A stretch of DNA of 34,218 bases from Tissierella praeacuta_A (lineage in GTDB: Bacteria; Bacillota; Clostridia; Tissierellales; Tissierellaceae): the NCBI RefSeq assembly GCF_040396155.1, contig NZ_JBEBOY010000034.1, positions 1 through 34,218 of the forward strand, written 5' to 3'. The notes below the pieces were generated by a model, which saw only the letters and a list, made by a program, of their open reading frames with translations, was not told where the DNA came from and searched no databases. Position numbers and translations under genes: made by a program. How positions within the stretch are numbered: the first letter of the stretch is position 1; every line of letters starts with the position of its first letter. Below, in pieces: positions 1-7,355 of this stretch.

Positions 1-311
1 AACATAATTGCTGGAGTTTTTATATTTGTAATTTTTAACTAGCACAACAGGTAAATTTAATTTTACTTTATATCTATGTTACATTTTTCCAACCTATATA
101 TTAAGGTATGTCTTGTTATTCCCAATAATTTACTATGTTATACTACAATATCTAATGTTTTTCAAACTTTAAAATAGATATAAATAAGAGTATATAAAGT
201 ATTAAAGGTAAATAAATATAAAAAATATTCCCATTTCATAAACAGATTTTTATTCTTTATCTGTTTATTCCACGAGAACATCTTTTAAGCTTTACTCAGT
301 TAAGCTTTCAG
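1..311. other. AT-rich intergenic region, no gene seen
   Basis: This stretch lies downstream of ridA and contains no convincing gene. It holds two inverted repeats. The first is an imperfect AAGCTT-based hairpin (287-307) just after the ridA stop. The second is a perfect 10-bp stem (238-247 with 259-268, 11-nt loop). On the minus strand a T-rich run follows the second stem only after about a dozen bases, so neither is a textbook terminator, although together they may end the obgE-ridA transcript. A 39-codon open frame on the minus strand (162-281) has no ribosome binding site and looks like chance. Confidence 0.6.
238..307 (-). terminator. Possible tandem hairpin terminator after ridA
   Basis: Two stem-loops follow the ridA stop codon on the transcribed strand. 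The proximal one pairs AAGCTT at 287-292 with AAGCTT at 302-307, with an inner mismatch. The distal one is a perfect 10-bp stem with an 11-nt loop (238-268). A run of T lies a little beyond the second stem. The position at the end of a long co-directional gene block suggests transcription ends here, but the spacing of the T-run is poor, so this is tentative. Confidence 0.35.
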
Positions 312-692
312 TTATATTATTGCAACGCCTTCAATTTCAATATTTGCACCCTTAGGTAATGCTCCTACTTGCATTAGAGATCTAGCAGGTTTGTGATCTC
401 CAAAAAACTCTGCATAAACTTCATTGATCTTAGCGAAATCATTTATATCAGTTACAAAAACTGTTACTTTAACTAAATGTTCTACACTTGCATGACCAGC
501 TTCCAAAACAGCCTTTACATTTTCTAAGCATAATCTTGTTTCTTTTTGTATGTCTCCTTTTGATAACTCCCCAGTTGCAGGATCTATAGGTAATTGACCT
601 GATGTAAAAATTATATTTTCAGCCTTTACTCCTTGTGAATAAGGACCTACTGCTGCTGGTGCTTTTTCTGTTGATAAAAATCTTGATGTCAT
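312..692 (-). CDS. ridA: RidA-family enamine/imine deaminase
   Basis: The 126-residue product belongs to the RidA (YjgF/YER057c/UK114) family. These small cytosolic trimers hydrolyse reactive 2-aminoacrylate and related enamines released by PLP enzymes to keto acids and ammonia. The N-terminal half carries the family pattern APAAVGPYSQGV, and the C-terminal half has PARSLMQVGALPKGANIEIE with the substrate-binding Arg near residue 104 and the conserved Glu near 119. The length is typical and the sequence looks intact. A strong GGGAGGAAAATATA ribosome site precedes the ATG. It is the last gene of the obgE-yhbY-nadD-yqeK-rsfS run, 14 bases after rsfS, so it is probably co-transcribed. Family assignment is secure; the specific physiological substrate is not visible. 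Confidence 0.95.
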   Translation of the reverse strand: MTSRFLSTEKAPAAVGPYSQGVKAENIIFTSGQLPIDPATGELSKGDIQKETRLCLENVKAVLEAGHASVEHLVKVTVFVTDINDFAKINEVYAEFFGDHKPARSLMQVGALPKGANIEIEGVAII

Positions 693-706
693 TATATTTT
701 CCTCCC

Positions 707-1054
707 TTAATTTAAGTTATTTCTTTCCCTCTCATCAGACCATAGTCTTTCAAGGTTATAAAACTCTCTTTCTTCTTTATGAAATACATGAACTATTATA
801 TCATTAAAGTCTAAGAGCACCCATCTACCACTTTGATACCCTTCTTTTGAGAATTCTAACTCTCCTGCTTCAATCATCTTACTTTCTACCTCATCAGCTA
901 TTGCCATTACCTGTGTTGACGAGTTTCCACTTACAATGACAAAATAATCCGCAATAGAAGTTAGTTTTGATATATTTAACAATTTAATGTCTATTCCTTT
1001 TTTGTCTTCACAAGCTCTAGTGATGATGGATAATTTATTTTCTAAATCTAGCAT
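707..1054 (-). CDS. rsfS: Ribosomal silencing factor RsfS
   Basis: This 115-residue protein is the DUF143/Iojap family factor that binds L14 on the 50S subunit and blocks 30S joining when nutrients are short. The family core is visible as DYFVIVSGNSSTQVMAIADEV at about residues 37-57 and GRWVLLDFNDIIVHVFHKEEREFYNLERLW near the C-terminus, where the final Leu-Trp closes the fold. The ATG follows a GGGGGT ribosome site. It sits 25 bases behind yqeK and 14 bases ahead of ridA. The nadD-yqeK-rsfS order is widespread in Firmicutes, which strengthens the call. Confidence 0.96.
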   Translation of the reverse strand: MLDLENKLSIITRACEDKKGIDIKLLNISKLTSIADYFVIVSGNSSTQVMAIADEVESKMIEAGELEFSKEGYQSGRWVLLDFNDIIVHVFHKEEREFYNLERLWSDERERNNLN

Positions 1055-1079
1055 AAATTTACCCCCTAAATTTTATTTT

Positions 1080-1649
1080 CTATCTTTTATTTAAATGAAC
1101 TATCAGATAGTTTCTTGCCTTTATTGTATCAGGATGAATAAGTTTATTCTTTTCAATTAGAAAAGTTATAGTCTTTTCCATTGCCAATATTAAAGCTTTA
1201 TCTAAATCTTCAAAAGCTAATTTTCTCACTTCCTCAATACCTTGAAAATTCCTATAAGGCTCTATATAGTCAGCAATATAAATTATCTTATCTAATATAC
1301 TCATATTCTCTTTACCTGTAGTATGATAACAAATAGCATCTAATATTTGAGTGTCTTCTATTCCATACTTTTCTTTCGCTATTTTAGCTCCTAGTGGACC
1401 ATGTATAAGCTCATAATTGTATTTCATACAAGCATCTAAAATTATATCAAAATCAGATGCCATTTTCAATAAGTATGTTTCATCCATTAACTTAGCAGAA
1501 TCATGTAAAATTGCTGCTATCTTAACTTTTTCTATGTCTGCATCATATATCTTAGCAAGTTCTATTGCTACTTCCATGACTCTAACTGAATGATTATATC
1601 TTCTTTCCCCAATATCTTCTATTAATTTATTCTCTAAAGATTTATTCAT
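1080..1649 (-). CDS. yqeK: HD-domain Ap4A hydrolase YqeK
   Basis: The product (189 residues from the chosen start) is the YqeK-type HD phosphohydrolase. Characterised members split diadenosine tetraphosphate symmetrically into two ADP. Metal ligands are visible at His20 (RYNHSVRV), His49-Asp50 (ILHDSAK) and in the ICYHTTGK segment. A longer in-frame start exists 27 bases upstream, but the ATG at 1649 has a GGAGAG site seven bases before it, so I chose that one. With this start the gene overlaps the end of nadD by eight bases, implying translational coupling. The activity is transferred from the family. Confidence 0.93.
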   Translation of the reverse strand: MNKSLENKLIEDIGERRYNHSVRVMEVAIELAKIYDADIEKVKIAAILHDSAKLMDETYLLKMASDFDIILDACMKYNYELIHGPLGAKIAKEKYGIEDTQILDAICYHTTGKENMSILDKIIYIADYIEPYRNFQGIEEVRKLAFEDLDKALILAMEKTITFLIEKNKLIHPDTIKARNYLIVHLNKR

Positions 1650-2253
1650 ATATTTTCTCTCCACTATATAAATCATATTTTAAAATATATTGTTCAACAG
1701 ATTCTGGTACAAGATATTTTATACTTAATTTATTGTTAACCCTATTTCTAATTTCGGTGGAAGAAATCTCAATAAGTGGTGATTTAACTTTTTTAATCTG
1801 AATATTATAATATTCTAAGTCTTTAATTTTTTTATCTATATTCTCCTCTTGTCCAGGTCTATAGAGTAATATAAACTTACATAATCCAATAAGCTCCTTA
1901 AAGCCTTTCCATTTTTCTAATTCAAAAAGAATATCAGAGCCTATTATAAAATATATTTCATCCCTTTTATACTCTTCCCTTAATTCCATTATAGTATCTA
2001 TAGTATAAGTGGTGCCCATCCGATTAATTTCTATAGATGATATTTTAAAATAGTTGTTTGAATCTATAGCCAACAAAATCATGTCCTTCCTCTTATTTGG
2101 CTCACTAATATTTTTATTATTCTTAAAGGGATGAGTACCTGAAGGTATGAAAATTATCTTATCTAGATTTAAGGAAGTTCTAGCATATTCCGCCGCTATT
2201 AAATGTCCATTGTGTATAGGGTCAAAAGTACCTCCCATTACTCCAATCTTCAT
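1642..2253 (-). CDS. nadD: Nicotinate-nucleotide adenylyltransferase NadD
   Basis: This 203-residue enzyme transfers AMP from ATP to nicotinate mononucleotide, giving deamido-NAD, a step shared by de novo and salvage NAD synthesis. The nucleotidyltransferase signature GGTFDPIHNGH lies at residues 7-17 with His14 and His17 of the HxGH motif. The second motif, ISSTEIR, lies at about 163-169. Length and order are normal for the family. A GGAGGAAATTT site precedes the ATG. A 12-bp hairpin (2277-2310) separates it from yhbY upstream, so it may be transcribed by partial read-through. It overlaps yqeK by eight bases. Confidence 0.97.
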   Translation of the reverse strand: MKIGVMGGTFDPIHNGHLIAAEYARTSLNLDKIIFIPSGTHPFKNNKNISEPNKRKDMILLAIDSNNYFKISSIEINRMGTTYTIDTIMELREEYKRDEIYFIIGSDILFELEKWKGFKELIGLCKFILLYRPGQEENIDKKIKDLEYYNIQIKKVKSPLIEISSTEIRNRVNNKLSIKYLVPESVEQYILKYDLYSGEKIYE

Positions 2254-2276
2254 AAATTTCCTCCATAATCAATAAT

Positions 2277-2310
2277 TAAACTTCAGAAATATATAAGATT
2301 CTGAAGTTTA
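2277..2310 (-). terminator. Hairpin between yhbY and nadD
   Basis: A perfect 12-bp stem (2277-2288 with 2299-2310) encloses a 10-nt AT-rich loop. On the transcribed strand it is followed only by a short U-rich stretch (TTTAATTATTG), then directly by the nadD ribosome site. It could be a leaky terminator that lowers nadD-yqeK-rsfS-ridA expression relative to obgE-yhbY, or an mRNA processing or stability hairpin. The sequence alone does not decide. Confidence 0.5.
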
Positions 2311-2318
2311 TAATTTCT

Positions 2319-2612
2319 TTAACTTGGTAATTCAATTTTTTTATTTTCTTTGGATTCTTTATATAAAACAAATTTATTTCCAATACTTTGTACAAATTCT
2401 GCATTGATTTCATCAGATATTTGATTAGCAACTTCAGTTGCATCTAACAAACTATTATTTAACACCTTTATCTTTATTAATTCCCTTGCCTCTAAAGCAT
2501 CTTCTACTTGCTTAATAAAGTTTTCAGTTATTCCATTTTTACCTACTTGAAATATCGGCTCCATAGTATGAGCAAGGCTTTTTAAATACGACCTTTGTTT
2601 TCCTGTTAACAA
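2319..2612 (-). CDS. yhbY: CRM-domain ribosome assembly protein YhbY
   Basis: This protein of about 97 residues is a single CRM domain, as in YhbY/YqeI, an RNA-binding protein of pre-50S particles. The characteristic GKNG loop (IFQVGKNG) and the RELIKIKVLNNS segment are present, and the C-terminus reads SIGNKFVLYKESKENK, very close to the Bacillus YqeI ending. An upstream GTG abuts its own ribosome site with no spacing. The TTG at 2612 instead lies eight bases after AGGGGAG and gives the usual MLTGKQ beginning, so I prefer it. It follows the 59-codon Cys-rich gene closely, in the same run as obgE, a fellow 50S assembly factor. Confidence 0.93.
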   Translation of the reverse strand: MLTGKQRSYLKSLAHTMEPIFQVGKNGITENFIKQVEDALEARELIKIKVLNNSLLDATEVANQISDEINAEFVQSIGNKFVLYKESKENKKIELPS

Positions 2613-2629
2613 CTGCTCCACTCCCCTAA

Positions 2630-2809
2630 TTAAACTTCTACTTCTTTTCTTTGCCTTCTATGCTTTTCGTAGTCTGTATTTCCCTTCTTCCAACCTGTTC
2701 TTAGCTTTTCATTTGGTTTATAGTTTTCATTTATCACAACTTCATTTTTCATTAAACAATAATATGTTGGTTGATTTTCTTTACAGTTTCCACAACTTAA
2801 GCAGTCCAT
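2630..2809 (-). CDS. Small Cys-rich protein, unknown function
   Basis: A 59-residue protein is encoded between obgE and yhbY. It is supported by an ATG preceded by AAAGGAGTAAA and by the tight fit between its neighbours (20 bases to obgE, 17 to yhbY). The N-terminus has MDCLSCGNC (CxxCxxC) and a fourth Cys at residue 18 in the YYC segment, a plausible zinc knuckle. The C-terminal half is highly basic (KKGNTDYEKHRRQRK), as in ribosome- or RNA-associated proteins. I do not recognise a named family. Its location between two large-subunit assembly factors suggests a ribosome-related role, which is inference only. Confidence 0.75.
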   Translation of the reverse strand: MDCLSCGNCKENQPTYYCLMKNEVVINENYKPNEKLRTGWKKGNTDYEKHRRQRKEVEV

Positions 2810-2829
2810 TTTACTCCTTTTACCTCCAT

Positions 2830-4101
2830 TTAATCAAAAAATTCAAATTCATATCCACAAATAAATACTGATTCATATTCTTGTATTCCCAATTCATTAA
2901 GTTCGTCTATTACTCCTTTTTTCCTTAGCATATCTTGGAAATATCTTAAAGAATCTACATCATCGAAATAAGTTGAACCTAGAAGTCTTTCAATAAATGT
3001 TCCCTCTACAATATATTTGCCATCTTCTTTTTTGACAATTATTGAAGTATCGTCATCTTCTTCCTCATGCATAAACTCTTCATCGAAAGTTTCATAACTA
3101 GTTTCAATACTGGAAAGCAAATCCCACATAGCATATTTAAGTTCATCTATACCTTTTAATGTGGCCGCTGAAACAGGGTATATTTTATATCCCTTTGGTT
3201 CAAATTCTTTTTTAATCTTTTCTAATTCTTCATCTGCTCCTAGTATATCCATCTTGTTTGCCACTATTATCTGTGGCTTATCAACTAGTTTTATATTATA
3301 TTGACCTAATTCCTCATTAATCTTATAGAAATCTTCTACAGGGTCTCTGCCTTCACTACCAGAAATATCCAATACATGTACAAGTGCTCTAGTTCTTTCA
3401 ATATGCCTTAAAAAATCATGACCTAATCCTGCTCCTTCATGGGCTCCTTCAATAAGTCCCGGGATATCTGCTATAACAAAAGATTTTTCTTCACCTATTC
3501 TAACAACTCCAAGATTTGGCTTTAAAGTTGTAAAATGATAGTTTGCTATTTTGGGTTTGGCTGCAGAAATAATAGAGAGTATAGTTGATTTTCCTACATT
3601 TGGAAATCCTATAAGTCCTATATCTGCAAGAAGCTTTAGTTCTAACACTATATCTCTTTCCTGTCCTTTTGTACCAGGCTCAGCAAATCCAGGTGCCTGA
3701 CGTGTAGCAGTTGCAAATTTAGCATTTCCTCTACCGCCTCTGCCACCTCTAGCTATAATAAAAGTTTGATCTTTTTCCTTTAGATCTATTATTACCCCTC
3801 CTGTATTTCCATCTTTAACTAATGTTCCTACAGGTACTTTTAATATAATATTCTCTCCTGCCTTGCCAAACTGTTTCTTGCTTCTTCCATCTTCACCGTT
3901 TTGACCAGTATATGAACGCTTATATCTAAAATCCATTAGGGTTCTAATCCCATCATCAGCCTTTAGGATTATACTTCCTCCATTTCCTCCATCTCCTCCA
4001 TAAGGTCCACCAGCAGGCTCATACTTTTCTCTTCTCCAGGCTACAATACCATCTCCACCTTTACCAGCTTTGACATGTATCTTTGCCACATCTATAAACA
4101 T
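2830..4101 (-). CDS. obgE: Obg family GTPase ObgE/CgtA
   Basis: The 423-residue protein is the essential GTPase that helps 50S maturation and links it to stringent and stress signals. The glycine-rich Obg domain spans about residues 1-158 (GGPYGGDGGNGG and GGRGGRGNAKF are visible). The GTPase domain follows, with G1 GFPNVGKST at 165-173, G3 DIPG at 212-215, G4 NKMD at 282-285 and a G5-like SAA. The Firmicute C-terminal OCT domain occupies roughly 345-423. All key motifs are intact. It has its own consensus promoter (4156-4183), separate from the rplU-prp-rpmA unit that ends at a terminator upstream. Confidence 0.98.
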   Translation of the reverse strand: MFIDVAKIHVKAGKGGDGIVAWRREKYEPAGGPYGGDGGNGGSIILKADDGIRTLMDFRYKRSYTGQNGEDGRSKKQFGKAGENIILKVPVGTLVKDGNTGGVIIDLKEKDQTFIIARGGRGGRGNAKFATATRQAPGFAEPGTKGQERDIVLELKLLADIGLIGFPNVGKSTILSIISAAKPKIANYHFTTLKPNLGVVRIGEEKSFVIADIPGLIEGAHEGAGLGHDFLRHIERTRALVHVLDISGSEGRDPVEDFYKINEELGQYNIKLVDKPQIIVANKMDILGADEELEKIKKEFEPKGYKIYPVSAATLKGIDELKYAMWDLLSSIETSYETFDEEFMHEEEDDDTSIIVKKEDGKYIVEGTFIERLLGSTYFDDVDSLRYFQDMLRKKGVIDELNELGIQEYESVFICGYEFEFFD

Positions 4102-4155
4102 AGTTCATCATCCTTATCAATTACTTTTCCTATCCTTCAGAAATCTGATAAATTT

Positions 4156-4183
4156 ATTATATCAATTTTATTTAGTCTGTCAA
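4156..4183 (-). promoter_or_regulatory. Sigma-A-type promoter for obgE
   Basis: On the minus strand TTGACA (4178-4183) is followed after 16 bases by TATAAT (4156-4161), both perfect consensus hexamers. The predicted transcript begins about 50 bases before the obgE ATG. It lies just beyond the rpmA terminator, which supports an independent start for the obgE-ridA block. Confidence 0.85.
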
Positions 4184-4270
4184 TTAATATATTGACTTTT
4201 AACTACTTTAATTGCTGATTTTCCTATTTATTTTATTCCGATACAATTTTTTTATACTATAAATATATTT

Positions 4271-4307
4271 ATATAAAAAATATAAGCTTACCACCATGGT
4301 AAGCTTA
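4271..4307 (-). terminator. Rho-independent terminator of rplU-prp-rpmA
   Basis: A perfect 11-bp stem (4283-4293 with 4297-4307) with a 3-nt loop starts five bases after the rpmA stop. On the transcribed strand a T-rich tract (TATTTTTTATAT) follows. Position and shape fit an intrinsic terminator of the ribosomal protein unit. Confidence 0.85.
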
Positions 4308-4311
4308 AAAT

Positions 4312-4602
4312 CTACGCTAATTCCTCTGCAGGATAAACACTAACCTGTTTTTTGTCTCTACCTTTTCTTTCAAATTTAACTACACCATCAACTGTTGCAA
4401 ATAAAGTATCATCTCCGCCTTTACCTACATTATTTCCAGGGTGTATCTTAGTGCCCCTTTGTCTAACTAGAATATTACCAGCTAAAACGAATTGTCCGTC
4501 TCCTCTTTTGACACCCAATCTTTTAGCTTCACTATCCCTACCGTTTCTAGAGCTACCTACTCCTTTTTTAGAAGCAAATAATTGTAAATTCAATTTAATC
4601 AT
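4312..4602 (-). CDS. rpmA: 50S ribosomal protein L27 with cleavable N-terminus
   Basis: This is bL27, located at the peptidyl transferase centre. The body (GVGSSRNGRDSEAKRLGVK, then GTKIHPGNNVGKGGDDTLFA) is typical. It begins MIKLNLQLFASKKG, the Firmicute-specific extension that is removed between Phe9 and Ala10 by the Prp protease encoded just upstream. A TTG one codon earlier is open, but the ATG at 4602 sits eight bases after GGAGG and places the cleavage site exactly at residue 9, so I chose the ATG (96 residues). It is the last gene of the rplU-prp-rpmA transcript. Confidence 0.98.
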   Translation of the reverse strand: MIKLNLQLFASKKGVGSSRNGRDSEAKRLGVKRGDGQFVLAGNILVRQRGTKIHPGNNVGKGGDDTLFATVDGVVKFERKGRDKKQVSVYPAEELA

Positions 4603-4605
4603 CAA

Positions 4606-4953
4606 TTACACCTCCCCATTCTTGAGTGCTACATACTCTGGGTAACTTTCTATTATTGAATTAATCCCTACTACTAATGATTCTAATAGGATTTGTGTTT
4701 TATCTAATTTAATCTTATCTATATTCTTAGGTAATTCTACATCAAGAAACCCTTTTTTCTCATCTATGAAGTAATTAATGCTATTTTCCTCCACTCCACA
4801 AACTTTCACTAAAGACAATAATGTGGTTTGAGAAAGTACTGATATAGCAGCACATACTATATCCTTACCATAGGAATCATAATCTGCATGTCCTTCTATG
4901 GTATATTTTCTAATATAATAATTTTCATCTCTATATATCTTAGCTACTATCAT
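4606..4953 (-). CDS. prp: Ribosomal-processing cysteine protease Prp
   Basis: This 115-residue protein is Prp (YsxB family, DUF464), the protease that trims the N-terminal extension from L27. The catalytic pair is visible as His22 (IEGHADYDSYG) and Cys34 (DIVCAAIS), with the family spacing. It lies between rplU and rpmA, the arrangement conserved in organisms with extended L27. Its start is only three bases after the rplU stop and its own ribosome site is weak, so translation is probably coupled to rplU, keeping protease levels low relative to the ribosomal proteins. Confidence 0.96.
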   Translation of the reverse strand: MIVAKIYRDENYYIRKYTIEGHADYDSYGKDIVCAAISVLSQTTLLSLVKVCGVEENSINYFIDEKKGFLDVELPKNIDKIKLDKTQILLESLVVGINSIIESYPEYVALKNGEV

Positions 4954-4956
4954 ATC

Positions 4957-5268
4957 TTAGCCAACTATATTTTCAATTTTTACCTTAGTAAATGGTTGAC
5001 GATGTCCTTGTTTCTTTCTTATGTTCTTTTTAGCCTTATATTTGAAAACAACTATTTTCTTAGCCTTTCCTTGTTCTAAAACAACAGCTTCAACTTTAGC
5101 ACCATCAACATAAGGTTTACCAGCAACTATATCGCCTTCTTTAGATACTAAAAGAACTTTATCAAAATTTACATTTGAACCTTCTTCTGCATCTATTTTC
5201 TCTACGAAAACAACATCACCTTGTTGAACTCTATATTGTTTACCACCAGTTTCTATTACAGCGTACAT
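4957..5268 (-). CDS. rplU: 50S ribosomal protein L21
   Basis: This is bL21 (103 residues), an early-binding 23S rRNA protein. The N-terminus MYAVIETGGKQYRVQQGDVVFVEK and the C-terminal KNIRKKQGHRQPFTKVKIENI are diagnostic. A GGAGGTG site precedes the ATG. It is the first gene of the rplU-prp-rpmA unit, driven by a consensus promoter and preceded by a structured L21-type leader, which suggests autogenous control. Confidence 0.98.
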   Translation of the reverse strand: MYAVIETGGKQYRVQQGDVVFVEKIDAEEGSNVNFDKVLLVSKEGDIVAGKPYVDGAKVEAVVLEQGKAKKIVVFKYKAKKNIRKKQGHRQPFTKVKIENIVG

Positions 5269-5283
5269 TATGATTGCACCTCC

Positions 5284-5350
5284 TCTAACCCAGTCTCGCC
5301 AATGCAGGGTGCCATGAAGGACTTAAACCCAGATTGAGCGGCTCTACACC
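5284..5350 (-). ncRNA. Ribosomal protein L21 leader
   Basis: The 5' untranslated region of rplU carries the conserved elements I associate with the Firmicute L21 leader: GGGTGTAGAGCCGCTCAATC, then CTGGGTTTAAGTCC, then CACCCTGCATTGG, with the first GGGTG able to pair with CACCC and a small GAGC/GCTC element inside. It starts at the predicted transcription start and ends just before the rplU ribosome site, consistent with feedback by L21. The family call is from memory of the consensus; a covariance search would confirm it. Confidence 0.8.
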
Positions 5351-5355
5351 CAAGT

Positions 5356-5384
5356 ATTTTAACAAATATCTATACTATTGTCAA
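5356..5384 (-). promoter_or_regulatory. Sigma-A-type promoter for rplU-prp-rpmA
   Basis: TTGACA (5379-5384, minus strand) and TAAAAT (5356-5361) are separated by 17 bases. The predicted start falls at about 5349, where the L21 leader begins. A short inverted repeat, ATTGTC-TATT-GACAAT, overlaps the -35 element. Confidence 0.85.
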
Positions 5385-5423
5385 TAGACAATTTATTGTA
5401 TACTATAATCAATATTTAACTTA

Positions 5424-6644
5424 CTACAGTATATTTCCTCTTCCTTCACATGTTGGGCATTTTTTATAAAAGTTAGATGATAGAGACCTACTTATCTTTT
5501 TTCTTGTTAATTCAACAAGACCAAGTTTTGTTATGTCTATAATATTGGTCTTTATCTTATCCCTTTTCAGATGTTTTCTAAGAACAGATAGCACCATTGA
5601 AATATCTTTTTTATCTTTCATATCTATAAAATCTATTATTATAATTCCTCCAATATCTCTAAGCCTAATCTGTCTTGCTATCTCTTCTGCTGCTTCTATA
5701 TTAGTTTTTAATACTGTTTCCTCTAAAGAACTAGTACCAACAAACTTCCCAGTATTCACATCTATGGCTGTAAGGGCTTCTGTTTCATCTATAACTAGAT
5801 ATCCGCCAGATTTCAATGGTACCATTCTCTGCAATGCAGTTTTTAAGTCTGACTGTATTCCCATATCATAAGATATTGAAAAATCTGTATTTAATTTAAT
5901 TTTATCTGAGAACTTAAATGGATAAAGTTCTTCAGTCAAAATTAAATTATCATATACATCCTTACTATTAACTATGATTTTCTCCGTAGCATCATTATAA
6001 CTATCTCTTATTATCTGATAGGCTAAACTCGGCTCCACATAAAGAAGTTTAGGACAAGGTAAAAAATTTCTTTCCCTTTCAATCTTTGTATAAATATTAT
6101 ATAGAATATCATATTCTTCCTTTAATATAGATTCATCTATTGACTCAGAAGCTGTTCTAAAGATTATTCCCATATCATCTTTTATAATCCTTTTACCTAT
6201 ACATTTCAGTTTTTCCACTTCAATAGAACCTTTAATCTTTTTAGAAATATTTACTTTATTAGAAAAAGGAGTAAATACTAAATATCTACCTGGTATTTCA
6301 ATATGTGTTGTCACCTTTGCCCCTTTATTACCTGAAGCTTCCTTTACTACCTGCACTATTATTTCCTGACCAGATTTAAGGATTTCAGATATCTTATATA
6401 TTCTTCCATTATATAAGATATCCTTAGGTAAAGCTTCCTTTACATATAAATAAGCATTTTTGCTTTCACCAATATCTACAAAGGCTGCATCCATACCTTG
6501 TAATACATTAGCAACTCTTCCTCTATAGATATTTCCAACAATCTTTCTTTCTTGTTCTTCTAAATGAAATTCTACAAGTATATTGTTCTCTACAATACCT
6601 ACTCTATTAATTCCATCTAAAGAATCAATAAAAATATAATTCAT
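5424..6644 (-). CDS. rng: RNase E/G-family ribonuclease lacking the C-terminal small domain
   Basis: This 406-residue protein is an Rne/Rng endoribonuclease, acting in rRNA processing and mRNA decay. An S1-like region is at the N-terminus (IVGNIYRGRVANVLQGMDAAFVDIG). The DNase I-like catalytic domain carries magnesium-ligand Asp295 (TAIDVNTGK) and Asp338 (IIIIDFIDM), 43 residues apart as in E. coli RNase E (303 and 346). The zinc-link cysteines are Cys396 and Cys399 (CPTCEGRG), again with E. coli spacing. The protein ends seven residues later, so the usual C-terminal small domain is absent, and no continuation is visible beyond the stop. It follows the DUF2344/radical SAM pair by 15 bases. 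Confidence 0.93.
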   Translation of the reverse strand: MNYIFIDSLDGINRVGIVENNILVEFHLEEQERKIVGNIYRGRVANVLQGMDAAFVDIGESKNAYLYVKEALPKDILYNGRIYKISEILKSGQEIIVQVVKEASGNKGAKVTTHIEIPGRYLVFTPFSNKVNISKKIKGSIEVEKLKCIGKRIIKDDMGIIFRTASESIDESILKEEYDILYNIYTKIERERNFLPCPKLLYVEPSLAYQIIRDSYNDATEKIIVNSKDVYDNLILTEELYPFKFSDKIKLNTDFSISYDMGIQSDLKTALQRMVPLKSGGYLVIDETEALTAIDVNTGKFVGTSSLEETVLKTNIEAAEEIARQIRLRDIGGIIIIDFIDMKDKKDISMVLSVLRKHLKRDKIKTNIIDITKLGLVELTRKKISRSLSSNFYKKCPTCEGRGNIL

Positions 6645-6659
6645 CCTAATTCTCCCATC

Positions 6660-7355
6660 TTATAGCGGTTTATATATATTCTCATCCTTTTCTGCATATA
6701 AACATAATCTCTTTATATTTATGGAATCCATATCTATATTAAGACAAGTATCTCTATTTAGAGCTTCCATAAAATCCATAGGCTTCAAATTTCCATTGCC
6801 TCCAGATTTAAGCAAAGCATCTATTGCTATATTTTCATCTCGATTTTCTTTAATAACTAAATTTCCTATAAAGCCTCTAATGTTCTCTTCTTTCTCAATT
6901 CTCTTCTTGCCTTTTCTCTTCAATTTAGTAATCATTATTTCTTCTCGAGACAACCATTTAGATAATATATCTTCTAAATCTTTTTTCTCTTTCTTATGGA
7001 CTATATCAAAATTTATCTCATAAAAGGCCCAAGATATTAAAGAAGCAATTGATTCTTCTTTATCTAAATATTTACCTTTAATTATCTGAATATCTTTCGG
7101 CAATACAGCATTTACTTTTTCTATAAACTCATCTATTGGAATGTAATCAAGCTCCACATCCATATATTCCTCTTCTGATTCTATGCCAAGGGATAAAGGG
7201 CTTGCTATGGAAAACTTTGGATGAGGATTAAATCCTTCAGAGTACTTTAGCGGAATATCAGCTCTGTTAAATGACCTATGGAATAATCTCATTAAATCTA
7301 GATGTCCAATGTATTTCAAATAATTCTTTTTATTAAATATAACTCTTAAAATCAT
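6660..7355 (-). CDS. TIGR03936/DUF2344 family protein
   Basis: The 231-residue product matches the DUF2344 family (radical SAM-linked protein). Members occur beside, or fused to, TIGR03960 radical SAM proteins, and their biochemical role is unknown. The N-terminus shows the family's YIGHLDLMRLFHRSFNRADIPLKYSEGFNPHPK segment (residues about 15-47, here described in part) and later SPLSLGIESEEEYMDVEL. Its ATG overlaps the stop of the radical SAM gene in an ATGA arrangement, indicating translational coupling. The RNase E/G gene and rplU follow, an order I recall as common in Clostridia; I infer a translation- or RNA-related role but cannot show it. Confidence 0.9.
   Translation of the reverse strand: MILRVIFNKKNYLKYIGHLDLMRLFHRSFNRADIPLKYSEGFNPHPKFSIASPLSLGIESEEEYMDVELDYIPIDEFIEKVNAVLPKDIQIIKGKYLDKEESIASLISWAFYEINFDIVHKKEKKDLEDILSKWLSREEIMITKLKRKGKKRIEKEENIRGFIGNLVIKENRDENIAIDALLKSGGNGNLKPMDFMEALNRDTCLNIDMDSINIKRLCLYAEKDENIYKPL

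Noticed and set aside
162..281. 39-codon minus-strand frame with hydrophobic residues
   Set aside because: No ribosome site, no neighbour coupling, very AT-rich DNA; chance is more likely.
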